Assembly (NCBI GenBank): GCA_018303225.1
Contig: JAGVYO010000009.1
Location: forward strand, 1 to 11,413
Source of the DNA: Candidatus Woesearchaeota archaeon
GTDB taxonomy: Archaea > Nanobdellota > Nanobdellia > Woesearchaeales > JAGVYO01
Length of the DNA stretch: 11,413 bases
Direction: 5' to 3'
How positions within the stretch are numbered: position 1 is the stretch's first letter; every line of letters begins with the position of its first letter. The position numbers and the translations under genes were made by a program. Of this stretch, positions 1 through 6,283 are shown piece after piece. The notes beneath the pieces are model-generated. The model was not told the origin of the DNA and made no database searches. It was given only the letters and a program-made list of their open reading frames with translations.

Positions 1-425
1 TGGGGGAGGCTGTTTACGGCGCCGGAAAAAATTACGATGTTGCCCTCGGTTTGACGCTGGGGACCGGCATTGGCGGCGGTCTTGTCCTTGGCAAGAAGCC
101 CTATCGCGGAAGGGGAAATGCGACTGAATTTGGGCACATCCTTATGGGGGACAGAGATTGGGAGCATTACTTTCAGAAACTAAAAAATAAAGGAAAAATA
201 ATAGATTACGGGAAATTTGGAAAATTGCTGGGAAAAGGCATTGTCTCGCTGATGCATGCTATTGATCCGGATATCGTCGTTATCGGCGGCGGCATTTCTG
301 CAGACTTTCCAAGATTTAGGGGGGAAATGGAAAAAACCATTCGGAAATATGCGCTCTTCAGGCCCTGCCCGGTCGTCAGGAGCCGGCTGAAACATGCCGC
401 TCTCTTGGGTGCGAACCTTCTGTAG
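1..425 (+). CDS. ROK-family sugar kinase (glucokinase-like), C-terminal part
   Basis: This is the 3' end of a ROK-family sugar kinase; the start lies outside the window and the reading frame enters at base 3. ROK kinases transfer phosphate from ATP (or ADP/polyphosphate) to glucose or related hexoses. The visible part holds the phosphate-binding glycine run LGTGIGGG, the sugar-binding TEFGHI segment with its conserved Glu and His, and the late DPDIVVIGGGIS motif of the second actin-like lobe. The protein ends normally at TAG (423-425). Most ROK proteins carry a CxCGxxGCxE zinc-binding loop shortly after the GH pair. Here that stretch reads GDRDWEHYFQKL with no cysteine, so this is a zinc-free variant. 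It lies 40 bases upstream of a TreT-like trehalose synthase on the same strand, which fits a role in feeding or draining the glucose pool. Family assignment is firm; the exact substrate is inference. Confidence 0.85.
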   Translation, partial: GEAVYGAGKNYDVALGLTLGTGIGGGLVLGKKPYRGRGNATEFGHILMGDRDWEHYFQKLKNKGKIIDYGKFGKLLGKGIVSLMHAIDPDIVVIGGGISADFPRFRGEMEKTIRKYALFRPCPVVRSRLKHAALLGANLL

Positions 426-465
426 CTCTTCGTGACCAAAACATTTAATAATCATCATCTGCGAT

Positions 466-1686
466 TTGGCCTATGAGACGATGATCCCAAAACTGGAGCA
501 CTATACGCGCCTTGTCGGAAAAGACGTCATAAAAAATATCCGGGCTTCTGCTGAGCCGCTGCAGGGCAAACACGTGGTGCACATAAATGCCACGTCCGAC
601 GGCGGCGGCGTTTCGGAGATGCTGGACAGCCTGGTTTTTCTGATGAATGACATAGGCATCCGGACCGGCTGGCGCACGCTGAAAGGCAGCCACTCTTTCT
701 TCAAGATCACCAAAGCCTTCCACAATTCCCTGCAGGGGAGAAAGATGAAGATCACTTCCAACCAAAAGCAGATTTATGAGGAATACTGCAAGCGGAATTC
801 CATCATCACCCATATTGGGGACTATGACCTCGTGATCATTCACGACCCCCAGCCGCTGGGGATGATTGCGGATTACGAAAAAAAGAGCACTTGGCTGTGG
901 CGCTGCCATATCGATTTATCGCATCCCTACCTTGATACCATGAAATACCTTCTTCCGTTCATCAGGCACTATGACGGTGTCATCCTGTCCTCAAAAAAAT
1001 TTTGCATAAAGAATTTGCGCAAGCAGCAATTCATCATCCATCCCAGCATCGATCCGATGGCCCAAAAAAATAAGAAAATCACCCATGCCAAGGCACGACG
1101 CCTGCTACAGGAAGCGGGCCTTGATCTGCATAAGCCCATCCTGTCGCAGATATCCCGCTTTGATCCCTGGAAGGATCATTTTGGGGTGATGCGCATTTAC
1201 GAGAAGGTACGCAAAAAAATGGACTGCCAGCTGGTGCTGATGGGGGATATGGCAGCCGATGATCCGCAAGGGCCGCTAATCTACCATGAAATCCAGGAGA
1301 AATGCAAGACCTGCCCCGAGGTGACGATCATTACGGAGAAAAATGACCTGCTGGTCAATGCACTCCAGCAGGAATCTGCTCTTGTTTTCCAGAAATCGTT
1401 TCGTGAGGGATTTGCGCTTACGGTTTCGGAGGCGATGTGGAAATACACGCCGGTGCTTGGGACCGATACGGGCGGGATTCCATTGCAGATAAAGGACGGG
1501 GAAACCGGCTATCTCATTAAAAGCGAAAATGATGCGGTCAAAAAGGCCGTTAAGCTTTTGGACGACAAGGAGCTGCGCGTCAGGCTGGGAAAGGAAGGGC
1601 ATGAGCATGTTAAAAAGAACTTCCTCATTACGCGGCATCTGCAGGATTACGTCAACCTGTTCAATCGCTATCTAAGGAAACCATGA
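466..1686 (+). CDS. treT: TreT-like trehalose glycosyltransferring synthase (GT4)
   Basis: A GT-B fold glycosyltransferase of family GT4 whose pattern along the whole length matches archaeal TreT, which makes trehalose from NDP-glucose plus glucose, reversibly and in the cytosol. Matching landmarks are HINATSDGGGVSEML near residue 43, the KAFHNSLQG segment, HDPQP, WLWRCHIDLS, PSIDPMAQKN, SRFDPWKD, and the donor-site E-x7-E (Glu314 and Glu322, in REGFALTVSEAMWK). The 406-residue length is close to known TreT proteins (about 415). The start is uncertain: TTG at 466 gives the length stated, while ATG at 481 removes five residues and lies about 35 bases after a weak TATA-like TTTAATA (444-450). 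Neither has a clear ribosome binding site. Its upstream neighbour is a sugar kinase and its downstream neighbour a glycosyltransferase-phosphatase fusion, so the three probably form a sugar or osmolyte cluster. A closely related NDP-sugar glycosyltransferase of different acceptor use remains possible. Confidence 0.85.
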   Translation: MAYETMIPKLEHYTRLVGKDVIKNIRASAEPLQGKHVVHINATSDGGGVSEMLDSLVFLMNDIGIRTGWRTLKGSHSFFKITKAFHNSLQGRKMKITSNQKQIYEEYCKRNSIITHIGDYDLVIIHDPQPLGMIADYEKKSTWLWRCHIDLSHPYLDTMKYLLPFIRHYDGVILSSKKFCIKNLRKQQFIIHPSIDPMAQKNKKITHAKARRLLQEAGLDLHKPILSQISRFDPWKDHFGVMRIYEKVRKKMDCQLVLMGDMAADDPQGPLIYHEIQEKCKTCPEVTIITEKNDLLVNALQQESALVFQKSFREGFALTVSEAMWKYTPVLGTDTGGIPLQIKDGETGYLIKSENDAVKKAVKLLDDKELRVRLGKEGHEHVKKNFLITRHLQDYVNLFNRYLRKP

Positions 1687-1750
1687 GGCCATTACGTTGA
1701 GCCGCTTTTCTTCTGCGCACCGCTCATGGCATTTTCTTTTTCTACCTTTT
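1681..1750 (+). terminator. Possible transcription terminator after treT
   Basis: CCATGAG (1681-1687, overlapping the treT stop codon) is the exact reverse complement of CTCATGG (1723-1729). The second arm runs straight into a T-rich stretch (1731-1750, mostly T with a few C and A). Archaeal termination depends mainly on T-rich tracts, so the T stretch is the more persuasive part; the 35-base loop makes the stem weak on its own. Confidence 0.35.
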
Positions 1751-1776
1751 GGATCTTGAAAAACAATCACCACAAA

Positions 1777-1786
1777 ACTTTTAAAG
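1777..1786 (+). promoter_or_regulatory. Candidate TATA box in the gap before the GT4-HAD fusion gene
   Basis: ACTTTTAAAG (1777-1786) resembles an archaeal TATA box in an otherwise mixed-composition gap of 283 bases (1687-1969). A start of transcription about 26 bases downstream would fall near 1808, leaving a leader of about 160 bases before the ATG at 1970. That leader contains a short open frame beginning exactly at 1808 and a six-base-pair hairpin (CCCTTC 1902-1907 with GAAGGG 1915-1920) followed by GTTTTG. No other gene is visible in the gap. Confidence 0.35.
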
Positions 1787-1969
1787 GGTTGCCTCTTTGT
1801 TGGCAGGATGCAAGGAGGCGTTCGGATACGTGGCATCTCTCCAAAAGAGACTGTTCCTGAATGACACATTAACCAAAAAACGAACAAGTATTTTTGTTTG
1901 GCCCTTCCGCTTGAGAAGGGGTTTTGATACTATTCGTTCTACGCTGTTCTGCTGCCGGGGCGGCGTGCT

Positions 1970-3916
1970 ATGAAAATCTATTTCGCCAGCCAGTCCTTTT
2001 ACCCCCTTATTGGCGGCGTCTCTACCTATCTGCTGAACCTGCAGAAAGAACTCAAGAAAAGAGGGCACAGGGTTGTTGAATTGCACCTGCGCCCCTCCAA
2101 TGCACCGAATCATGAGGTAGTGGAGGGCATTGAGGTGCATCGCGTTCCGAAAGAGCCCCTCAATAAGAAGATGCTGAAGGGCTACGACAAATTCAAGGAA
2201 GCCATCTATAAGGAATGCCACGACATTAAGGGCTCTTTCAACCATACCCCTATCGAGATGGAGGGGTATGACGATTTTCTGCAAATCAACGAAGCGTTCG
2301 GCCAGGAGGTACGCGAAGTGCTGAATGCGGATCCGCCGGATTTGATCCATATCCATGACTTCCAGCTTATCCATCTTTACCGCTATGTGCCCAGGGGAAC
2401 CCCCTTGGTATTCACGTGGCATATCCCCTTGTCCAAACGCATTTCGACGCCTTTGAAGAAATACTTGGCCAAGCACCTTAACGAGTATGACAAGATTGTC
2501 TTCTCTTCACCGGATTATATCGAAGCGGCGGTTGCGATGGGCCTTCCGCGGGAGAAATGCGAATTGATTTACCCGTTATGCAATACGCATCTCTTCCGGA
2601 AAAAAGAGGTGCTGCGGGAAAAAGTGCTTAAGAAGTTCGGCATTCCGCCGAGGTCGAAGGTCATCCTCAGCGTCCAGCGCATCGATCCGAAAAGCGGCCA
2701 TGAGCAGCTTATAAATGCCATGCCGGCGGTCCTGAAGGTCGTCCCTTCTGCCAAACTGGTTTTCGTAGGGGGAAAATCATTGAGCAACAAGATCTCCAAA
2801 GAGCGGGAATGGTATCGGGAACGCGTGGAAGCGCTTGTCCGGAAACTTAAGCTGGGACGGCATGTTCTTTTTACAGGGAATATCGACTACACGGAGTTGC
2901 CAGATTTGTACAACGCTGCGGATGTGGTGGCGCTCTGTTCCCGCACAGAAGGCTTTGGGCTTTCCATTACCGAGGCCATGAGTTGCGGTAAAGCGGTTGT
3001 AGGCACCCGTGTTGGGGGCATCCCTATCCAGATAAAAGACAACGAGAACGGCTTTCTGGTGGAGCGGGAGGATGTTGCGGCCACCGCCGAGCGGCTGGTC
3101 ACATTGCTGAAGAATGACAAATTGAGGGACGCATTTGGAAGCAAAAGCCTGGAATTGGCTGGAATGCATTTCAGGCTGGAAGCCGGTGTGGATAAGCATA
3201 TTCATCTTTACAACAGCCTTCGGCGGGAAAAGAACGAAGGGCTTCGTCTGGAGACGATGGATGTCAATGACGTCAACGCGTTCATTGCGGACTTTGACCG
3301 CACGCTGACGGACGAGCCTGGCGCGCTGAAAAAGACAACGGTGGAAATGCTGCGGAAACTGGACATGATGCATATCCTCTCCACGGGCCGGGAGCTCCAC
3401 TACGTCAAAAGTCTGGTCCGGAAATTCAGGTTATGGGACTGCGTTGTCTGTGAAAACGGGGCGGTTATTTATTTTCCAAAATCTCGGAAGACCATCACCA
3501 TCCTCTCCGAATATATGGAGATGGCCCGCACCCTTCTCAAGGCGAAAAATGTAAAGGCAAAATACGGGAAAGTGGTGGTGAGCATTGCCCAATCGCAGCG
3601 GAAAAAAGCCGAGCAGTATCTTTCCAAACTGAACAAGCGCTTGAATTATGTGGTGAATGTGGATGAAGTCATGATCCTCCCAAAATACGTAAATAAAGGG
3701 CAAGGCGTGAAGATGGCATTGGATTACCTGGGCGTTGAGCCCGAGCGTACCGTCGTGGTGGGGGATGCGGAAAACGATTTGGACCTGTTCCGCATCCCGG
3801 GTTTCAAAGTGGCCGTGGCAAATGCCCACCCAAAACTGAAACTCCTGGCGGATCAGGTGACAGAGAAGCCTTCTTCAGAGGGCATCCGGGAAATCGTAGA
3901 GAAACTGCTCAGATGA
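1970..3916 (+). CDS. Bifunctional GT4 glycosyltransferase - HAD-IIB phosphatase fusion
   Basis: The 648-residue protein joins two enzymes. Residues 1 to about 415 form a GT4 glycosyltransferase: YPLIGGVSTYLLNLQKEL glycine-rich N-terminus, PDLIHIHDFQL, FTWHIPL, SVQRIDPKSGHEQLI, and donor-site E-x7-E (Glu327 and Glu335, in RTEGFGLSITEAM). Residues about 436-648 form a HAD phosphatase of the Cof/SPP-like IIB class with all four motifs: DFDRTLTD (nucleophile Asp441, acid/base Asp443), STGR (Thr472), the lysine in NKGQG (Lys576), and GDAENDLD (Asp599, Asp603). Such fusions, as in bacterial sucrose-phosphate synthase, usually make a sugar phosphate and dephosphorylate it at once. The product here may therefore be a disaccharide or glycosyl-glycerate type solute, but this is inference. 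The ATG at 1970 has no strong ribosome binding site. The stop abuts the stop of the convergent DUF2203 gene. Domain calls are firm; the substrate is unknown. Confidence 0.9.
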   Translation: MKIYFASQSFYPLIGGVSTYLLNLQKELKKRGHRVVELHLRPSNAPNHEVVEGIEVHRVPKEPLNKKMLKGYDKFKEAIYKECHDIKGSFNHTPIEMEGYDDFLQINEAFGQEVREVLNADPPDLIHIHDFQLIHLYRYVPRGTPLVFTWHIPLSKRISTPLKKYLAKHLNEYDKIVFSSPDYIEAAVAMGLPREKCELIYPLCNTHLFRKKEVLREKVLKKFGIPPRSKVILSVQRIDPKSGHEQLINAMPAVLKVVPSAKLVFVGGKSLSNKISKEREWYRERVEALVRKLKLGRHVLFTGNIDYTELPDLYNAADVVALCSRTEGFGLSITEAMSCGKAVVGTRVGGIPIQIKDNENGFLVEREDVAATAERLVTLLKNDKLRDAFGSKSLELAGMHFRLEAGVDKHIHLYNSLRREKNEGLRLETMDVNDVNAFIADFDRTLTDEPGALKKTTVEMLRKLDMMHILSTGRELHYVKSLVRKFRLWDCVVCENGAVIYFPKSRKTITILSEYMEMARTLLKAKNVKAKYGKVVVSIAQSQRKKAEQYLSKLNKRLNYVVNVDEVMILPKYVNKGQGVKMALDYLGVEPERTVVVGDAENDLDLFRIPGFKVAVANAHPKLKLLADQVTEKPSSEGIREIVEKLLR

Positions 3917-4330
3917 TCACGAATCGTTCTTTATCCTCTTCTTCAGCAGCGAAACGGGCTTTCTTTCCTCGTAGCCGTCAAATAATTCATGCCAGTACTT
4001 GATATCCTTCTCGTCCATCTCGTAGCACAGGAAGATTTCCCGGCCGTCGCAGGCGGAATAGAAATCAATCAGCCCTTTGTTGAGGTCCTTCACGATGATC
4101 CCCATGTCCAGTATCTTCTCAAAAAGACGGTAGAAATCAAACGAGAGCTTGTGGAAGCGCTTGCTCATCCGCGTATTGCTCACCAGGTCCTGGTACTCGT
4201 CTTCCAGCTCCACCTCGACGGTGTCCAGCAAGGACAGGGTCTGGTTCAGCCGCACCAATCTTTTCAGGATGGGATCTACCGCCGGTATGATCTGTTGCGC
4301 CTCTTCCAGAGTGAAATATCTCTTCTGCAT
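3917..4330 (-). CDS. DUF2203 family protein
   Basis: A 137-residue soluble protein with the DUF2203 pattern: N-terminal YFTLEEAQQIIPAV, a helical middle (about residues 20-80), then VKDLNKGLIDF, a GREIFLCYEMDEKDIKYWHE segment, and a C-terminal basic tail. No enzymatic activity is established for the family that I know of. The frame stays open upstream to 4450, but the ATG at 4330 is preferred. It begins exactly where family homology begins, it is preceded by GGGAAGGA four bases upstream, and the longer form would run into the neighbouring gene. It lies 25 bases downstream of the ThyX-like gene on the same strand, so the two are probably co-transcribed. The 12 bases before its ATG (GTGGGAAGGAAT) nearly repeat those just before the thyX ATG. 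Its TGA stop directly abuts the stop of the convergent glycosyltransferase gene. Confidence 0.85.
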   Translation of the reverse strand: MQKRYFTLEEAQQIIPAVDPILKRLVRLNQTLSLLDTVEVELEDEYQDLVSNTRMSKRFHKLSFDFYRLFEKILDMGIIVKDLNKGLIDFYSACDGREIFLCYEMDEKDIKYWHELFDGYEERKPVSLLKKRIKNDS

Positions 4331-4355
4331 ATTCCTTCCCACAGCACGCTTATTT

Positions 4356-6029
4356 TTATTTCTTTCGATTCTGAAGCAGCTCTTCCCGCTTCTCTTCCTG
4401 CCGCACGGCCGCCTGGATGCGGCCCAACGGGTACTCATTAAGATCCACAAATTTCATATACGCTGCGAATGCAGGGTGCACGCGCTTAATCTCCTGATAC
4501 ATCTCTTGCGCCACTTTCCGGTATCCCGGATGGCCCTGCGCAATGCTTCTCAGCTCGATGAAATGGAACGCTTCGCGCAGATTCATCTTCATATACCATC
4601 GGATGCGGAAGGCCATCGGCACCACGTACTGTGCTTCTTTGGGGTATTTTTCCGCTATCTCGCGGTACGCATTTATCGCCTCGTTCATGGCGTGGCTGTA
4701 TTCCTTATTAAATCCTGCATCGATGATTTCCTGCGGCGTCACATAGCCGTGGATGACCGTAAGGTCCTGGCGCTCCTGGGTCAGGACCCGGTGGCGCTGG
4801 AGGTCGCGGTAGATGCCGAAATCCGCGAGGATGTCGAACGTATAATAGATGTGCTCCAGTGCCCGGCCCGGCTTGTCGCGGCGGTGGCTTCTTCCGTCGA
4901 GATAGGTCTGCATGATTCTGAAGCATTCCTCCGAGGACATGGCCTTTATTTTTGCCCTCAGCTGGAGCAGCGACAGTTTTGTATAGGGATATAGCATGGC
5001 CGCCAATGCGGTTGCCTCGTCTTTGTCGTAATCCACCAGCGTGACTTCTTTTGCCGGCTGTATGCCGTTGGCTGGAATCATTTCATCTCTTATTTTTTCT
5101 ATGGCCCCTCTTTTCTTTACCAGGAACCCGTCCTTTTTGGCCCTCCTCACAAACGAGGGGATGAGGTGGTCCAGTTCATGGTGGATTTGCGCGGCAAGAG
5201 CCTGTATCTCTGCAACGGGGTGCGAATACATCTTGGTCAGCAGCCCCTGGAAGAAACGGCCGTTTCCGAAAATCCCCACATTGGTGAGGGTGCTTGCGGG
5301 GAGCAGATGGCGCAGGATGTCGCACGCTTTGGCTTTCACGGCCGATGCATAGCCTTTCTCGGCCCTCGCCCTCACTTTGCCGTCTTTTATCTCTTTGAAC
5401 GGCATCTCTTTCTTGGCGGCCGCGTCGAAGAACGGGAACTCTTCCAGCGGAAAATGCTTCGTTACAAACGCTTTCATCGGATCGATCAGCTTCACGTACG
5501 TGTCAAACAGCAGGCGGTTGATGCGCAGATACGTGTCCTTGAATTCCGATGCCATGAGCACCGGCTCTTTGTAGAACAGGTAATCGCCGTCTTGCTTCTC
5601 GTCAAACCAGACATACCTTGTCGATTTTTCCAGCGGCGAGCCTCCGATGCGCGCATCCTCCAGGACCTTGGAGGCGTAGTTAGAGATATTTTCGCAGGCC
5701 AGATGTGCACCGCCCAATTCCCCCACAGAGTCGTCGCCGTATCCGTCCAGGACCCGGTCATAGAATGCCTGGGCTTTCTGGACGGCTTCCTTGAGGTCAA
5801 TGCCTTCTTTTTCCTGGTGCTGCACCATCTCGCTGAAGCCGGTCTCCTTGTCTTTGATGAACTCGTCCAGCAGCAGCCTCCGCAGGGATTTCTGGGATCG
5901 GGAATACCTGGAGAATAAGGCGCCTTTGATGACTTCGGGGAGGTTCCTCAGCACGAAAACAGGCTTATCGACGTTAGAGACGAAGGGTCGCAGAATCTTT
6001 TTCTCTTCTTCGGTAAACGATTCAGGCAT
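4356..6029 (-). CDS. thyX: Two-domain ThyX-like (FAD-dependent thymidylate synthase family) protein
   Basis: At 557 residues this is about twice a normal ThyX and contains two ThyX-like domains. ThyX makes dTMP from dUMP using methylenetetrahydrofolate, FAD and NADPH. The N-terminal domain has LPEVIKGALFSRYSRS, then a signature-like segment RIGGSPLEKSTRYV (Ser131, Glu134, Ser136, Arg138, Tyr139), then LLPASTLTNVGIFGNGRFF. The C-terminal domain has RHRVLTQERQDLT (Arg412-His413-Arg414) and MNLREAFHFIELRS. Against the family signature RHRxxSxNExSxRY, the first domain lost RHR and the second lost the serine/arginine half. The protein may form a composite site or do another reaction. The start is ATG 6029: the TATA box at 6055-6062 puts the transcript start near 6033, so the longer TTG start at 6050 would lie upstream of the RNA. 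DUF2203 follows 25 bases downstream. Family is certain; thymidylate synthase activity is unproven. Confidence 0.85.
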   Translation of the reverse strand: MPESFTEEEKKILRPFVSNVDKPVFVLRNLPEVIKGALFSRYSRSQKSLRRLLLDEFIKDKETGFSEMVQHQEKEGIDLKEAVQKAQAFYDRVLDGYGDDSVGELGGAHLACENISNYASKVLEDARIGGSPLEKSTRYVWFDEKQDGDYLFYKEPVLMASEFKDTYLRINRLLFDTYVKLIDPMKAFVTKHFPLEEFPFFDAAAKKEMPFKEIKDGKVRARAEKGYASAVKAKACDILRHLLPASTLTNVGIFGNGRFFQGLLTKMYSHPVAEIQALAAQIHHELDHLIPSFVRRAKKDGFLVKKRGAIEKIRDEMIPANGIQPAKEVTLVDYDKDEATALAAMLYPYTKLSLLQLRAKIKAMSSEECFRIMQTYLDGRSHRRDKPGRALEHIYYTFDILADFGIYRDLQRHRVLTQERQDLTVIHGYVTPQEIIDAGFNKEYSHAMNEAINAYREIAEKYPKEAQYVVPMAFRIRWYMKMNLREAFHFIELRSIAQGHPGYRKVAQEMYQEIKRVHPAFAAYMKFVDLNEYPLGRIQAAVRQEEKREELLQNRKK

Positions 6030-6048
6030 TGCATTTCTTCCCACGTTC

Positions 6049-6066
6049 AAATGTTTATAAACATTT
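6049..6066. promoter_or_regulatory. TATA box inside a perfect 18-base palindrome, thyX promoter
   Basis: AAATGTTTATAAACATTT is a perfect 18-base palindrome with the TATA sequence TTTATAAA (6055-6062) at its centre. On the - strand the box is about 25 bases before position 6033, giving a transcript with a leader of only a few bases for the thyX ATG at 6029. Because it is symmetric, the box could also fire on the + strand, toward the structured non-coding stretch. The flanking arms are candidate operator half-sites, but no regulator is encoded next door. Confidence 0.6.
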
Positions 6067-6132
6067 CTTTGGTGGATGCTATAGGTTGCTTTGGAAATGA
6101 CCGTTTAGGTGTAATGAAAAATAATAAAAATG

Positions 6133-6199
6133 TCAGAATTTTCCATCCAGTCTTTGATGGGTGATGTAAATTCACACTCCATCTCTTGGAAAATTCTGA
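6133..6199. repeat. Long inverted repeat (13-base arms), possible terminator of the 6284-6790 gene
   Basis: TCAGAATTTTCCA (6133-6145) and TGGAAAATTCTGA (6187-6199) are exact reverse complements separated by 41 bases. Inside, GATGG (6156-6160) can pair with CCATC (6179-6183), and GTGA with TCAC, extending the stem. On the - strand the hairpin is followed by a strongly T-rich stretch (complement of 6113-6132), so it may terminate transcription of the gene ending at 6284. It could equally be the 5' hairpin of a + strand RNA. Confidence 0.6.
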
Positions 6200-6208
6200 G
6201 CATGCTCA
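6197..6208. repeat. 12-base palindrome TGAGCATGCTCA
   Basis: A perfect 12-base palindrome bridging the end of the first inverted repeat (its last three bases are shared) and the start of the second. It could act as a protein-binding site or as a small hairpin linking the two larger ones. Confidence 0.4.
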
Positions 6209-6274
6209 AAAACCACCTGATATGGGCTAAGCGCTGCTACAAGCACCCACCCATCACAGGTGGGTGGTTTTTGA
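6206..6274. repeat. Second long inverted repeat (12-base arms) with alternative internal hairpin
   Basis: TCAAAAACCACC (6206-6217) and GGTGGTTTTTGA (6263-6274) are exact reverse complements with a 45-base spacer. ATGGG (6222-6226) and CCCAT (6250-6254) can extend the stem. The right arm overlaps a shorter, competing hairpin (6244-6266), so two mutually exclusive folds exist. The right part, with an AAGC lead-in, a GC-rich hairpin and TTTTTGAC, resembles hairpins at IS200/IS605-type right ends in my memory of such elements, but no transposase or TnpB gene adjoins it. Confidence 0.55.
6244..6272 (+). terminator. Intrinsic-terminator-like hairpin on the + strand
   Basis: CACCCACC (6244-6251) pairs exactly with GGTGGGTG (6259-6266) around the loop CATCACA, followed by G and five T (6268-6272). 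As a + strand terminator it has no protein gene upstream, since thyX is transcribed away. It would end a transcript of at most about 190 bases starting near the symmetric TATA box at 6049-6066. Confidence 0.45.
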
Positions 6275-6283
6275 CAGAAAAAA

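Noticed and set aside
1902..1920. Hairpin CCCTTC/GAAGGG as a terminator
   Set aside because: Only six base pairs and followed by just four T; it sits ahead of the fusion gene, where termination would need an upstream transcript that is not established.
1781..2476. Long open frame (231 codons) on the - strand opposite the fusion gene start
   Set aside because: It is the mirror of a well-conserved GT4 coding frame, its translation shows no recognisable motif, and it would run through the promoter gap.
2777..3400. 207-codon frame on the - strand opposite the GT4-HAD gene
   Set aside because: Shadow of the conserved frame; the translation is rich in His, Gln and Arg without domain pattern.
4149..4994. 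281-codon + strand frame opposite DUF2203 and thyX
   Set aside because: It spans two real - strand genes and their gap and has no ribosome site or recognisable content.
5166..5918. 250-codon + strand frame opposite thyX
   Set aside because: Antisense shadow of the ThyX coding frame, caused by its GC-rich third positions; no motif or promoter.
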